In this document: positions 34,276 through 46,917 of the stretch, one piece after another
Numbering within the stretch: position 1 is the stretch's first letter
Layout of the letters: every line of letters begins with the position of its first letter
Assembly (NCBI RefSeq): GCF_949987535.1
Contig: NC_080074.1
Coordinates: 29,101,478-29,165,477, forward strand
Direction of reading: 5' to 3'
Source of the DNA: Balaenoptera acutorostrata
Taxonomy: Eukaryota; Chordata; Mammalia; Artiodactyla; Balaenopteridae
Length of the DNA stretch: 64,000 nt
Made by a program: the position numbers and the translations under genes
Notes under the pieces: generated by a model
Database searches by the model: none
What the model was told of the DNA's origin: nothing
The model's input: the letters and a program-made list of their open reading frames with translations, nothing else

Positions 34276-34479
34276 TAAAATATCTAATATTTTAAAATAT
34301 TAATTTAAATTAATTAAAATATTTAAATTATTCTATTTTAGGAATATAAAATAGAAACCATTAAAAATCTTTCCATATTCTAAGTTATTTTCCATATTTC
34401 TCCAGTAAAACATGTACCACACTTTGAGAATCATTGCTCAGTATTGCCTCTCTTTGAATCATCTTGATCATGGACAATA

Positions 34480-34960
34480 CAGTAAGTCCCCTACATACAA
34501 ACGAGTTCCGTTCTGAGAGCGCGTTTGTAAGTCCAATTTGTTTAAGTCCAACAAAGTTAGTCTAGGTACCCAACTAACACAATCAACTGTATAGTACTGT
34601 ACTGTAATAGGTTTATAATACTTTTCATACAAATAATACATAAAAAACAAACAAGTACAAAAATAAAAACATTTTTAATCTTACAGTACAGTACCTTGAA
34701 AAGTACAGTAGTACAGTACAACAGCTGGCATACGGGGGCTGGCATCGAGTGAACAGGCAAGAAGAGTTACTGACTGGAAGAGGGAGAGGAGGTGGGAGAT
34801 GGTAGAGCTGAAGGATCATCACAATAGGAGACAGAGGGCAAGCTGCAATTTCACTCACTCCTGACATTGATGGCACAGGTTCTGGTTCCTTGCTGGAACC
34901 AGATGCACATTTGCATCTTTGAAAGTTCACAACTTGAAGATTCATATGTAGGGTACTGAC
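34480..34960 (+). mobile_element. Tc1/mariner-type non-autonomous DNA transposon
   Basis: About 480 bp. The left end 'cagtaagtcccctacataca' and the right end 'tcatatgtagggtactgact' are inverted-repeat partners. A TA dinucleotide precedes the left end. The interior has repeated 'acagtacagta' units (34683-34718) and an antisense frame of 161 codons extending beyond it, with no DDE transposase motif seen. The subfamily is not certain. Confidence 0.6.
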
Positions 34961-35374
34961 TCTATTGAGAAATGTCTCAAATGGAATAGCCATAGAGGTT
35001 ATTTGTTGAACATCACCATAATGGGTATTATGATGAATACAAAGGTGAGTGGAACATGATTTCTCAAAGCACTTATATGTCCATGGGGAAGCAGACATGT
35101 AAGTAATCACTTATAACAGAAAGCAGAAGTAAAAATAATATCGTGTGTAAGTATAGATGTGATGAATTTGGGGTGTTGGTGGAGTATATAGGACAGGGAA
35201 TTTGGGAAGCTGCTACACAGCTAGGGAATGTCCCCCAAGCTTTGAAAGAGGGCTGGACTATCTGTAGGTGGTAAATGGGGAATGGATAGTTCAGGCTGAA
35301 GGAAGGGATTTACAAAGTCACAATGACGTAAATGTGTCTGATCTTTATCCACCCAATCAGGGGCAAGAACCTTG

Positions 35375-36125
35375 AGGATTGTCTTTAACTCCACCTCTCC
35401 CTCACTCCTGTGACATCTGTCACCAAATTCTATTGGTAACACTTTACCAGTCTCTTGAATCACCTACTCTCTTCTGTTCTCATTGCCACTTCTTCACTTC
35501 AAGCCCCCTTTACCTCATTTCCTCTCTCCCACACAATTGCAACTGACTTTCCACTGCTTTGCCTGCTTCTGCTCTATCTCTGTTCTAATTGCTTGTAGAC
35601 ACTGCCGTTAGAACTATCTTTGCCAAACCCTAAACTGATCATGCTATTTCCCTGCTTAGAGCATTGTGTATAGAATAGGATTTACATTCCTCTGTCTGTT
35701 CCTTGGGCCCTTCAACATCTCAGCCCTCTTTCTACCCTAATGTCTGGTCTTATGCTCTCTGAGTCACCATATATTTTACCTGTAATAAACAATTTTGCTC
35801 CCTAAATATGCCTTACTTTTCTCCTGACTCTGCATCTTTGTTGAAATGACCAATCCCAGTCTTCAAGGTTTTTCCCCCTTCTCTCTGCTTACTTGATCCT
35901 CTGAGGCCAAATTCAATGTTACTTCCTTCTGGGAAGCTTTTCTCAACCCCTACTCCAGTCAAAATTAATCACTCTTTCGACATTGCATTTGCCAGGTAGT
36001 CCACACTTTGTATCATAATGATTTATATTCGTTCCCATACCGCCACTGAACTGTAACCTCCTTGGAAAAAAAGGCCATGTTTTGGTTACTCTTGGCGTAG
36101 CAAATTGCCCTTTCCATGTCTGGCC
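35375..36125 (+). repeat. L2 LINE, 3' region
   Basis: Sense L2 3' half: 'aaccctaaactgatcatgct', 'aatgttacttccttctggga', 'gaactgtaacctccttggaa'. It ends near the usual L2 terminus. Confidence 0.7.
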
Positions 36126-37636
36126 TTCATTACTAGTGTATAAAATCATCCTCTTTAACTTATAAGGTACACTGTTTTCTAGAAGCAAACCTCAGTAAAT
36201 TTTAAACTATCCTTGTCATGACATATAGTCTGACATCGTGCTGAAAATCACTGAACATGGCTAATTATATGATGAGTTATAAAAATTAGATCTTAGCATG
36301 CCCAAGCAGATAGCTAGTTTATCATTTGGGAGATTCATAGCCTTGCCTTACTTGGAGACATGTGGGAGTTTTTCTTTTTTCTTTTTTTTGCTACACCTAT
36401 TTTTGAAAATGTTTTCCTTCATAACTTGAGGGAAGCATGTCATACTTAAGAATAAATTGTCTGACTCAGGCAAAAATACAAGATTACGCTAAAGATATTT
36501 TCAGCATTCAGAAATAGGACACACTGAGGTCTTGGGAACTATAACATTAAATTGAGGTAGAGATATATTAAATAGACTAAAAAATAATATCTCATGATTG
36601 AGTGCATATCTAGTATCTGGCCCTATGAAATATTTAGACTGAATTAAGGTTTTCATTATAGTTTAACCGAAATAATGAACTGAATGTTGAACTAGAGATA
36701 GGTGAGTCAATCATCATGGCCCCAGTTTTGACCTGATTCATTCAGCTCCTGGGAGATTTCCCCCTCTCTCATTAAGAGAAAATAAAAATTGAACATTATA
36801 TATATGGACAATGAGACTAATAAAGAAATAATTATCTATTTCAGTCATGTGACTTTATGCTCTATATGACTTTTAAAAAACATTCTTTGTTGTAACTCAT
36901 GATGTGAAATGTATAAAATATTTAAAGAGGCATTGAAACTGACATCAGACACAGGTTTGTTCTTTAAAATCATATGAATTTCAGCAGATGAAGATTCTAA
37001 ACCCTTTTCCATATTTATGCTATTAAGAAATACTTATAGAATTATCACTTATACCCCCATCCCTCCTCCCCCACCAGCCCCCTAAATTCACTAGTCACAT
37101 GTGATAGAAGACATTAAACAATGTAGAAGATATTTTTATTTCCACTGAAGGAATAAGTATACATATTCAGAGTATATATCTTCAATCATTAAAAGTTACT
37201 TTGAACAAATAAATAAATAAAGGTACAGAAGGATATCTACAGAGGTATTCTACTCAAAAGTCAGAATTACTTTGGTTTCAGAAAAATAATGTGATTTTTT
37301 TTTGTTAACAGTAGCACAGAATCATTTATACTTTTTATAATAAAAGTATAAATTGTGGAGTATCTCAATAATGAGCCTATATTGTATAAAAAGGAATTAC
37401 ATTGTAATCCATTACTTGGGTGTTCTTTATTTATAAAATGATGCTCTTGGAAATGCATTCTATCCTAATTTTTAAAATTTTCTTTAGTTTATGTACATGC
37501 AATAAAATTTTCTTCATTGTTTACTAGGAATAACAAACATATATTAAAAGCCTTATATTAAAAATATTGAGAATAAAGAGTTTTGGGGGAAGAAATGCTC
37601 AATTTTTTGGTTCCTGAATCAATAGCTATGTAAATT
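36126..37636. other. AT-rich unique DNA, no gene seen
   Basis: About 1.5 kb without recognised transposons or convincing frames. It is a gap in the repeat cover, as at 2.6-3.6 kb and 24.2-25.3 kb. Confidence 0.4.
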
Positions 37637-37648
37637 AAACTAATTTTT

Positions 37649-37956
37649 TAAAAAATTTTATTTATTTATTTAGTTATTTATTTATGGCTGTGTTGGGTCT
37701 TCCTTTTTTTTTTTTTTGTGCGAGGGCTTTCTCTAGTTGTGGCAAGTGGGGGCCACTCTTCATCGCGGTGCGCGGGCCTCTCACTATCGCGGCCTCTCTT
37801 GTTGCGGAGCACAGGCTCCAGACGCGCAGGCTCAGCAATTGTGGCTCACAGGACTAGTCGCTCCGTGGCATGTGGGATCTTTCCAGACCAGGGCTCGAAC
37901 CCGTGTCCCCTGCATTGGCAGGCAGATTCTCAACCACTGCGCCACCAGGGAAGCCC
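37649..37956 (-). mobile_element. CHR-type SINE with an internal T run
   Basis: Antisense copy. A 12-bp duplication, AAACTAATTTTT, lies at 37637-37648 and 37957-37968. Near 37704-37718 it has a run of about 15 T where other copies have 'gtttct', an A-run expansion inside the SINE body. Confidence 0.93.
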
Positions 37957-37968
37957 AAACTAATTTTT

Positions 37969-38538
37969 ATAGAAAGAATATACAATAACGTAAAGTAAAG
38001 AAAAGGCAAGGTAAATTTTGCCTTACAAATTAAGTTAACACTGTGTATAAGTGAGAAGCCAGGAGGTATTATTTCTAGAAATATTATTAGACGAGGACTA
38101 GGTAAAGAAAGTGGGAATTTTGTCCTGAGAAAGAGAGGACTAGAGAGACAAACTTTTTATTTAAAATCTTCCCTGGAAAAGGACAAACAGGTCAGCTTTG
38201 GATGACACAGCCTGGCTCCTGAATGTTGCAGTTACTGAAGTCTGCCTCTTCCTGCTAACATCGGGAGAGGCTGCAAATTAAGGACACACATAGTCTGGGG
38301 GAGGAAGATGGACCTACCAGGCAGGTGTTTGAGGGCTGTGAAATCACATCAAGAGTATTAATGATGGCCTTGTGCTCTATTCCAGTGTTTCTACAGAATA
38401 TTATCACCAGCAGTGATGGCAACAACAATAACAGGATAGTAATCCCTTTATTCTTCTAAGTACTTTATGTATTTTAAAATAAATGTAATATGGCAATAAA
38501 GCAGCAGCCATTCTTAAATTATTTTTCCTTAGCCATTT
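37969..38538. other. Unique DNA, no gene seen
   Basis: No recognisable repeat or gene. The region ends at the target duplication of the next L1. Confidence 0.35.
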
Positions 38539-39292
38539 AAAAATATCTTACTACAAGCCTCGGTAAATTTAAGAAAATTGAAATCACATCAAGCATCTTT
38601 TCTGGCCACAACGCTATGAGATAAGAAATAAATTACAGGGGAAAAAACCGTAAAAAACACACACACATGGGGGCTAAATAATACGTTACTAAATAAATAA
38701 GAGATCACTGAAGAAATCAAAGAGGAAATCAAAAAATACCTAGAGACAAATGACAACAAAAACACGATGACCCAAAACCTATGGGATGCAGAAAAGCAGT
38801 TCTAAGAGGGAAGTTTATAGCAATACAATCCTACTTCAAGAAACAAGAAAAATCTCAAACAATCTAACCTTATACCTAAAGGAACTAGAGAAAGAACAAC
38901 AAACAAAACCTAAAGTTAGTAGAAGGAAAGAAATCATAAAGATCAGAGCAGAAATAATGTAATAGAAACAAAGGAAACAATAGCAAAGATCAATAAAACT
39001 AAAAGCTGGTTCTTTGAGAAGATAAACAAGTTGATAAATCTTTAGCCAGACTCATCAAGAAAAAGAGGAAGAGGACTCAAATCAATAAAATTAGAAATGA
39101 AAAAGAAGACATACAAAGCACCCTAATAGACTACTACAAGCAACTCTATGCCAATAAAATGGACAACTTGGAAGAAATGGACAAATTCACAGAAAGGTAT
39201 AACCTTCCACGACTGAACTAGGAAGAAATAGAAAATATGAACAGACCAATCACAAGTAATGAAGTTGGAACTGTGATTAAAAACCTTCCAAC

Positions 39293-39599
39293 TGGGGCTT
39301 CCGTGGTGGCGCAGGGGTTGAGAATCCACCTGCCAATGCAGGGGACACGGGTTCGAGCCCTGGTCTGGGAAGATTCCACATGCCGCGGAGCAACTAGGCC
39401 CGTGAGCCACAACTACTGAGCCTGCGCGTCTGGAGCTTGTGCTCCACAACAAGAGAGGCCGCGACAGTGAGAGGCCCGTGCACCGCAGTGAAGAGTGGCC
39501 CCTGCTCGCCGCAACTAGAGAAAGCCCTTGCACAGAAACGAAGACCCAACACAGCCAAAAATAAATAAATACATTAATTAAACAAACAAACAAACAAAC
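39293..39599 (+). mobile_element. CHR-type SINE inside L1 ORF2
   Basis: Sense SINE with the duplication AAAACCTTCCAAC at 39280-39292 and 39600-39612. Its tail ends in (CAAA)n. The insertion nucleotide equals that of the SINE at 17309-17613. Confidence 0.95.
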
Positions 39600-40050
39600 A
39601 AAACCTTCCAACAAACAGAAGTCTAGGACCAGATGGCTTCATAGGGGAATTCTATCAAACATTTAGAGAAGAGCTAACACCTATCCTTCTCAAACTCTTC
39701 CAAAAAATTGCAGAGGAAGGAACACTCCAAAACTCATTCTATGAGGCCACCATCACCCTGATACCAAAACCAGACAAAGATACTACCAAAAAAAAAAAAA
39801 ATTACAGACCAATATCACTGATGAATATAGATGCAAAAATCCTCAACAAAATACTAGCAAACAGAATCCAACAACATATTAATAGGATTGCACACCATGA
39901 TCAAGTGGGATTTATACAGGGATGCAAGGATTCTTTAGTATATGCAAATCAATCAGTGTGATACACCATATTAACAAATCGAAGAATAAAAACCATATGA
40001 TCATCTGAATAGATGCAGAAGAAGTTTTTGACAAAATTCAACACCCATTT

Positions 40051-41864
40051 ATGATAAAAACTCTCCAGAAAGTGGGCATAGAGGGAACTTACCTCAACAT
40101 AATAAAGGCCATATATGACAAACCCCCAACAAACATCATTCTCAATGGTGAAAAACTGAAAGCATTTCCTCTGAGGTCAGGAATAAGACAAGGATGTCCA
40201 GTCTCACCACTATTATTCAACATAGTTTTGGAAGTCCTAGCCACAGCAATCAGAGAAGAAAAAGAAATAAAAGGAATACAAATTATAAAAGAAAGTGGAA
40301 AACTGTCACTGTTTGCAGGTGACATGTTACCATACATAAAAAATCCTAAAGATGCCATCAGAAAACTACTAGAGCTCATCAATGAATTTGGTAAAGTTGC
40401 AGAATACAAAATTAATGCACAGAAATCTCTTGCATTCCTATACACTAACAATGAAAGATCAGAAAGAGAAATTAAGGAAATAATCCCATTCACCATTGCA
40501 ACAAAAAGAATAAAATACCTAGGAATAAACCTACCTAAGGAGGTAAAAGACCTGTACTCAGAAAACTATAAGACACTGATGAAAGAACTCAAAGATGACA
40601 CAAACAGATGGAGAGATATACCATGTTCTTGGATTGGAAGAATCAATATTGTGAAAATGACTATACTACCCAAAGCAATCTACAGATTCAATGCAATCCC
40701 TATCAAATTACCAATGGCAGTTTTTACAGAACTAGAACAAAGAATCCTAAAATTTGTGTAGAGACACAAAAGACCCCGAATAGCCAAAGCAATCTTGAGG
40801 GGAAAAAATGCAGCTGGTAGAATCAGACCCCCTGACTTCAGGCTATACTACAAACCTTCAGTAATCAAGACAATGTGGTACTGGCACAAAAACAGAAATA
40901 TAGATCAATGGAACAGGATAGAAATCCCACAGATAAACCCACGCACCTATGGTCAACTAATCTATGACAAAGGAGGCAAGGCTATACAATGGAGAAAAGA
41001 CAGTCTCTTCAATAAGTGGTCCTGGGGAAACTGGACAGATACATGTAAATGAATGAAATTAGAACACTTCTTAACACCATACACACACAAAAAAACTCAA
41101 AATGGATTAAAGTCCTGAATGTAAGACCGACACTATAAAACTGTTAGAGGAAAACATAGGAAGAACACTCTTTGACATAAATCACAGCAAGATCTTTTTT
41201 GATCCACCTCCTAGAGTAATGGAAATAAAAACAAAAATAAACAAAGGGGACCTAATGAAACTTAAAAGCTTTTGCACAGCAAAGGAAACTAAACAAGACG
41301 AAAAGACAAACCTCAGAATGGGAGAAAATATTTGCAAATGAATCAATGGACAATGGATTAATCTCCAAAATATACAGACAGCTCATGCAGCTCAATATTA
41401 AAAAAACAAACAACCCAATCCAAAAATGGGCAGAAGACCTAAATAGACATTTCTCCAAAGAAGACATACAGATGGCCAAGAGGCACATGAAAAACTGCTC
41501 AACATCACTAATTATTAGAGAAATGCAAATCAAAACTACAATGAGGTATCACCTCACACCAGTTAGAATGGGCATCATCACAAAATCTACAAACAACAAA
41601 TGCTGGAGAGGGTGTGAAGAAAAGGAAACCCTCTTGCACTGTTGGTGGGAATGTAAATTGGTACAGCCACTATGGAGAACAGTATGGAGGTTCCTTAAAA
41701 ACCTAAAAATAGAATTACCATATGATCCAGCAATCCCACTACTGGGCATATACCCAGAGGAAACCATAATTCAAAAAGACACATGCACCCCAATGTCCAT
41801 TGCAGCACTATTTACAATAGCCAAGACATGGAAGCAACCTAAATGCCCATCAACAAATAGATAA
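40051..41864 (+). pseudogene. L1 ORF2 remnant: reverse transcriptase and C-terminus
   Basis: Frames at 40051-40761 (236 codons), 40795-41052 and 41346-41864 (172 codons) together cover the second half of ORF2. Motif B ([16 protein letters not shown]) is intact. The catalytic motif reads SLFAGDM instead of the FADD seen in the other copies, so one catalytic aspartate is lost (near 40314-40322). A TAG at about 40759 and indels break the frame. Confidence 0.85.
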
Positions 41865-42354
41865 AGAAGATGTGGTACATATATACAATGGAATATCACT
41901 CAGCCGTAAAAAGGAACGAAACTGGGTCATTTGTAGAGACATGGATGGACCTAGAGACTGTGATACAGAGTGAAGTAAGTCAGAAAGAGAAAAACAAATA
42001 CTATATATTAACACATACATGTGGAATCTAGAAAAATGGTACAGATGAACCGGTTTGCAAGGCAGAAATAGAGACACAGATGTAGAGAACAAACATATGG
42101 TCACCAAGCTGGGAAAGTGGCGGGGCAGTGGTGGTGGTGGTGGTGGTGGGATGCATTGGGAGATTGGGATTGACATGTATATACTGATGTGTATAAAATA
42201 GATAACTAATAAGAGCCTGCTGTATAAAAAAATAAAATAAAATTCAAAAAAATATCTTACTACAAATACAAATATATTTTTTATGTGAAAATAAAGACAA
42301 TTCTAAGATACTGATGTAACTGGAACAATTCACAGTCTTTAAAACAAAGACATG

Positions 42355-42690
42355 GAACTTCCCTGGTGGCGCAGTGGTTAAGAATCTGCCTGCCAATGCA
42401 GGGGACACGGGTTTGAGCCCTGGTCCAGGAAGACCCCACATTCCGTGGAGGAAATAAGCCTGTGTGCCACAACTAGTGAGCTTGTGAGCCACAACTGCTG
42501 AGCCCACGTGCCACAACTACTGAAGCCCACGTGCTTAGGGCCCATGCTCCGCAACAAGGAGAAGCCACAGCAACGAGAAGCCCGTACACTGCAACAAAGA
42601 GTAGCCCCCGCTCACCGCAACTTGAGAAAGCTAACATGCAGCAAAGAAGACCCAATGCAGAGAAAAATAAATAAATTAATTAAAAAACAA
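42355..42690 (+). mobile_element. CHR-type SINE, tandem-unit subfamily
   Basis: Sense copy with repeated 'ccacaactactgaagcc' units. A near-perfect duplication AAAACAAAGACATG / AAAACAAAGATATG lies at 42341-42354 and 42691-42704. Confidence 0.94.
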
Positions 42691-42825
42691 AAAACAAAGA
42701 TATGATTTCAGAGAATAAATGGGGCTCTATTGAGACAGGTATAAATTGAGTTTCAGAAATAAGTTGAGATTTTTAATGGGCTTCATTATATTGTTCCACT
42801 GAAATTAAAAATCTGAGCAGTTCTT

Positions 42826-43181
42826 AACCTACAAAACAGAAAGAGACTCACAGATTTAGAAAACGAACTTATGGCTACCAAAGGGGAAAGGTGGGAGGCG
42901 GGGAGGCATATACCAGGAGGTTGAAATTAGCACGCATACCCTTCCATAGAGAAAATAGGTAATCGATAAGGGCCTACTGCATAGCACATAGAACTCGACA
43001 ACACACTGTAATCACCAGAAAAGAATATACATGACTGTTAAGAATCTGAAAAAGAATATGTAGATGTCTCTCTGTAAGTGAATCAAGTGGATGTAGAGCA
43101 GAAAGAAACACGGCATTGTAAATCAGCTATACACCACTATAAAAATCAAGATAAATTACAAAAAATAAATAAATAAATAAA
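42826..43181 (+). mobile_element. 5'-truncated L1, 3'UTR only
   Basis: About 356 bp of an L1 3' end ('gagactcacagatttagaaa', 'ggcctactgcatagcacata', 'aaatcagctatacaccacta') with an (AAAT)n tail. A perfect 20-bp duplication lies at 42806-42825 and 43182-43201. Confidence 0.92.
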
Positions 43182-43589
43182 TAAAAATCTGAGCAGTTCT
43201 TTAAATGCTTACCATTATTTTCTCTCCATTTCGTTTTACCTATTAGAACTGTTGTTTTGCCATAGTGTACCCTCTTTCAAGTTAGGGTGATACATGAAAT
43301 TAATATATTCTTGCCTGAATTTTGTTTGACAATGCAAGAAATACCAATGCTCTATATGTATAGAACCTGGAAGTTACATATGTATAAAAATTGTCTTTCA
43401 GAGCAAAATATTCAACAGTGGCAATGATAATAAAATAATTCACAATACTAATCTCATAGATATTTGCTGTAAATAGAAGCATATAGGAAAACATTTTAAT
43501 GTATATAAATTATATTTTAATAAAAATGATATATTAAATAAAGTAATACGATACAAAAAGAAGGAAGAAAACCAAATGTTCATGGAGAG

Positions 43590-44500
43590 TTGGATGGAGA
43601 GCAAGGGTTAGTGGGAGATATGGTTTGAAGACCATCATTGTTGGCTGAAGAGTTGGATTTTTCTTTACTTGTAAATGTGCCATCAAAGATGGTTTCTAAG
43701 GGGGGAAGTGAGAGGATCAGACCTATGTTCTAAGGTGATTCACCTTGCTCAGGTGTGAGGAGTAAGGAATGTGATGAGGCAATGATGAGATGCCAAAGAC
43801 CTGCTGGAGAGACTAGGAATTAAGATGGTGGCAACAGGAATGAAAATGAGGTAATACATTTGAGAGATTATCACAAAGGAAAAATTCACAGGATTTAATA
43901 ATAGAATTAATACAAGGAAAAAGATTAGGGAGTCAAAAAATTTAGGGCCCAGCACAGTGCCTGGCACATAGCAGATACTCTATAAATATCTGTTGAAAAA
44001 ATAAACAAATGAAGGAAGTTATAATCTGAGAAATCTAGATCAGTTTGGTACTATGCAGATAAATAGGAAATGAGGAGAAGTTGGCTGGTCGAAATGATGG
44101 CTGAAATTTAATTTTAGACATGTTTTAATGAAGGTGTCTGCTGCACATAGAGATGAAAATGCAGAGTAGAGAGTTGGAACCATTGTTTTGAACATCTGGA
44201 AAGAGGTCATGGTTGGAGATAGAGATTTTAGGATGATTAATGTAGAGAAAACAGCTGAATTACGTGAATAGAAGAGATCATCTAGGGACACTTATAGAAA
44301 GAAGAGAAGAGGGCTGAGGATAGAAGCTCGGCAAGGTGCAGTGGGACTACGGCAGAGTATTGAGGAAACAGAGGCAGCAAAGGAGATTGGGCAGGAATTG
44401 TCAGGCAGGTAAGAGGACAGAGTCAAGAAAGCTAAGGGGGGACAAAGGGTTTCTGAGGGATTGGTGGTCAGGTCTCATAAACTGTAAAGAAAAGATGGAT
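43590..44500 (-). repeat. L2 LINE, antisense, with a MIR-like insert
   Basis: Reverse complement of L2: 'tgagaggatcagacctatgt', 'tttagacatgttttaatgaa', 'agagaagagggctgaggata'. A sense MIR tail ('cacagtgcctggcacatagc') interrupts it near 43945-44015. Confidence 0.6.
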
Positions 44501-44529
44501 AGAAGAAAAGAGAAAAAAAAAGATGGATA

Positions 44530-44690
44530 GAAAAACAGGCAACTATAGGAAACACAAATGGCCAATAAATATATAAACAAGTGTTTTACCTCACTGTTAA
44601 TTCAAAAAACATAATGAGACACCATTTTCATTTCTCATGTTGGCAAAGATTTAGAAAAAATATATAGCATTGACTCAATTGGGCCAGACA
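44530..44690 (+). repeat. L1M LINE fragment
   Basis: Sense fragment of an old ORF2 C-terminus: 'aaatggccaataaatatata', 'cataatgagacaccattttc'. Confidence 0.55.
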
Positions 44691-44784
44691 GCACAGTCTT
44701 GTAGGAGTGAAGGGGCAAATGCATACTAGATTTCCTACAGGGTGAATACCAGCTTTGCTTATTGCAACAAAAAGTCCAGATGCT

Positions 44785-45175
44785 ACAGCCTTCCTCTCGA
44801 TCTGGAAGTCATCCTTGACTCCTCCCTTTCTGCTCCCCTTCCACACATTCTATTCCATCAACAAGTCCTGTAGATTCTACTAAATATGTTCTGAATCCAT
44901 CAACTTTTCTAGATCTCCACTGTTACCCACTTTGTCCAAGCCACCATCATCTAGCTTTTGTCCTGGCAACTATTCTTGCTCCTGGCAATCCATCCATCCT
45001 CCACACAACCAGAGAGAGTGATGTTTTATTAATGTAAATTATATGCCAATTTTTCTGTTTAAAACTCTGCAATGTCTTTTAATTGAGCTTAGAAGAAATC
45101 CCAGACTTCAAGATTTTACATTATCTGGCTCCTGCCTACCTCTTCATACTCATATTTTTTTCCTGCTGACTGCTG
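44785..45175 (+). repeat. L2 LINE fragment
   Basis: Sense L2: 'gcctttaactttt'-like erosion aside, 'aagccaccatcatctagctt', 'aaactctgcaatgtctttta' and 'cattatctggctcctgccta' match its coding region. Confidence 0.6.
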
Positions 45176-45981
45176 CCCTTGTTCTAACTTAAAAGCTAGC
45201 ATTTGTAACTATCATTCTGAGGGTAGAGGAAGCTATGTTTCTCTTGCTACCTGCAGGTTGGTTCTCAGATTAACGTTACGGCACATTGCTCTGACCAGTT
45301 GTCACCAGATGGACCAAAGAGTCTTTTGTTTTGAATTCCAAAAGTTCTGAATTCTTTGATCAATTCCCTTTTGCTCATGCAGATGCCTCCTTGAGAGATT
45401 TCCTTACCCAAATGATTCTGCTTTCAGAGAAGCCACTCTTTTGTCAATTTCGAAATTTAGGACAAGGCCTAATTCTAGGTCTCTGCCTTGTGTTCATGGA
45501 ACACCTCAAGCTAAATTTATATTTTCATGACTTTTCTTCCTTTTCTGGACTCTGTCTCGTCTCCAAATTGTTAGTGGTTTTTGCTGTTCTCGTTTGAGTA
45601 GCCACATGATTATGGGAACCTACAAACTGGGAAGAGAACTAGTTATTAAGATGGGGCATGCAGAGTTCGGAACAACTTATTAACTGCTGGGTGTGGTCCC
45701 CATGAACCTGGCAAGCTCAGACTCATAGTGCTTCTCCCGAATTTACCCTGGGGAAGAGGCTTAGCTAGCAGTTCTTTAAAGAGCCCAGGATTTGGTGCCA
45801 GGTGTTTTCCTTGTAAAACAGCTGAACGACTTTATTCAGTGCAATCAGAGTCTTGGGTTGTCTCCCACAAGGAAAAACTGATGACCCACTTTATTTAGAA
45901 CTGCAGGAAACTTTCCTTGAGATCTAAAATTGTTTTGGGGGAACAAGGAAAGTACCCGGTAATTGAGTTTTGGAGAATTTT
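45176..45981. other. Unidentified DNA, no gene seen
   Basis: About 800 bp with an 88-codon frame at 45331-45597 that lacks recognisable domains. It could be an old LTR, but I see no defined ends. Confidence 0.35.
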
Positions 45982-46612
45982 TTTTGTTGTGGTAAAATAC
46001 ACATAACATAAAATTTACCAGTTTGATCATTTTAAAGTGTACAATTCAGGGCCTTAAGTGCAGCCATGATATGTGAGACCATCACCACTGTCTAGTTCCA
46101 GAACATTTTCATCCTGCTAAAAGAAACTCTATACTCATTAGGAGTCACTCCCCTTTTCCCCCTGGAAACCACAAATCTACTTTCTGTCTCTGTGGATTTG
46201 CCTATTCTGGATATTTCAAATAAATGGAATATACAATGTGTGGCCTTTTGTGTCTGGATTCTTTCACTTAGCATGTTTTCAAGCTTCATATGCATTGTAG
46301 CATGTATCAATGCTACATTCCTTTTTTTGGCTGAATAATATTCCACTACATGGGTACACCACATTTTATTTACCCATTCTTCTGTTGATGGGTATTTAGG
46401 TTGTTCCCAGCTTTAGGCTGTTGTGAGTGGTGCTGCTATGGTATTTGTGCTAAGCTTTTGTTTGCATATTTGTTTTCAATTCTTTGGAGTATCCCTAGGA
46501 GTGGTATTGTTGGATCATATGGTAATTCTATGTTTAACTTATTGAAGAAGCATGAAACCAACTTCCATAGTGGCTGAACAACCTTACAATTCCACCAGTA
46601 ATGTATGAGGAT
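45982..46612 (-). repeat. Old L1M-type LINE, 3' region
   Basis: Clear antisense L1M: 'taaagtgtacaattcagggc', 'accatcaccactgtctagtt', 'tggatttgcctattctggat', 'ggctgaataatattccacta' and 'tcttctgttgatgggtattt'. Confidence 0.85.
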
Positions 46613-46641
46613 GAGTTTTGGAGAATTTTAAGAGTGTTTTG

Positions 46642-46907
46642 GAGTGGGGGAGAGGGATAAATTAGGAGTTTAGGATTAAAATATACACACTACTATATAT
46701 AAAATAGATAACCAACAAGGACCTACTGTACAGCACAGGGAAATATACTCAATATCTTGTAATAACCTATAATGGAAGAGAATGTAAAACAAGAACCTAT
46801 ATATTTATATATATATGTATAACTGAATCACTTTGCTGTACACCTAAAACTAATACAACACTGTAAAACAACTATATTTCAATAAAAATTTTAAAATGTA
46901 AAAAAAG
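46642..46907 (+). mobile_element. 5'-truncated L1, 3'UTR only
   Basis: Sense L1 3' end: 'aggacctactgtacagcaca', 'taactgaatcactttgctgt', ending 'tttcaataaaaattttaaaa'. Flanks share GAGTGTTTTG / GAGTGTATTG (46632-46641 and 46908-46917), a weak duplication. Confidence 0.8.
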
Positions 46908-46917
46908 GAGTGTATTG

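Larger units (their letters stand above)
38557..42247 (+). mobile_element. 5'-truncated L1 with nested SINE
   Basis: Sense L1 of about 3.7 kb starting within ORF2 after the endonuclease and running through the reverse transcriptase and C-terminus to the short 3'UTR end CCTGCTGTATA (42216-42226) and an A-rich tail. An 18-bp duplication, AAAAATATCTTACTACAA, lies at 38539-38556 and 42248-42265. A SINE sits inside at 39293-39599 and a GGT repeat near 42130-42149. Confidence 0.95.

Noticed and set aside
34625..35110. 161-codon antisense frame
   Set aside because: It spans the DNA transposon at 34480-34960 and its flank, with no DDE or other domain. Probably chance.
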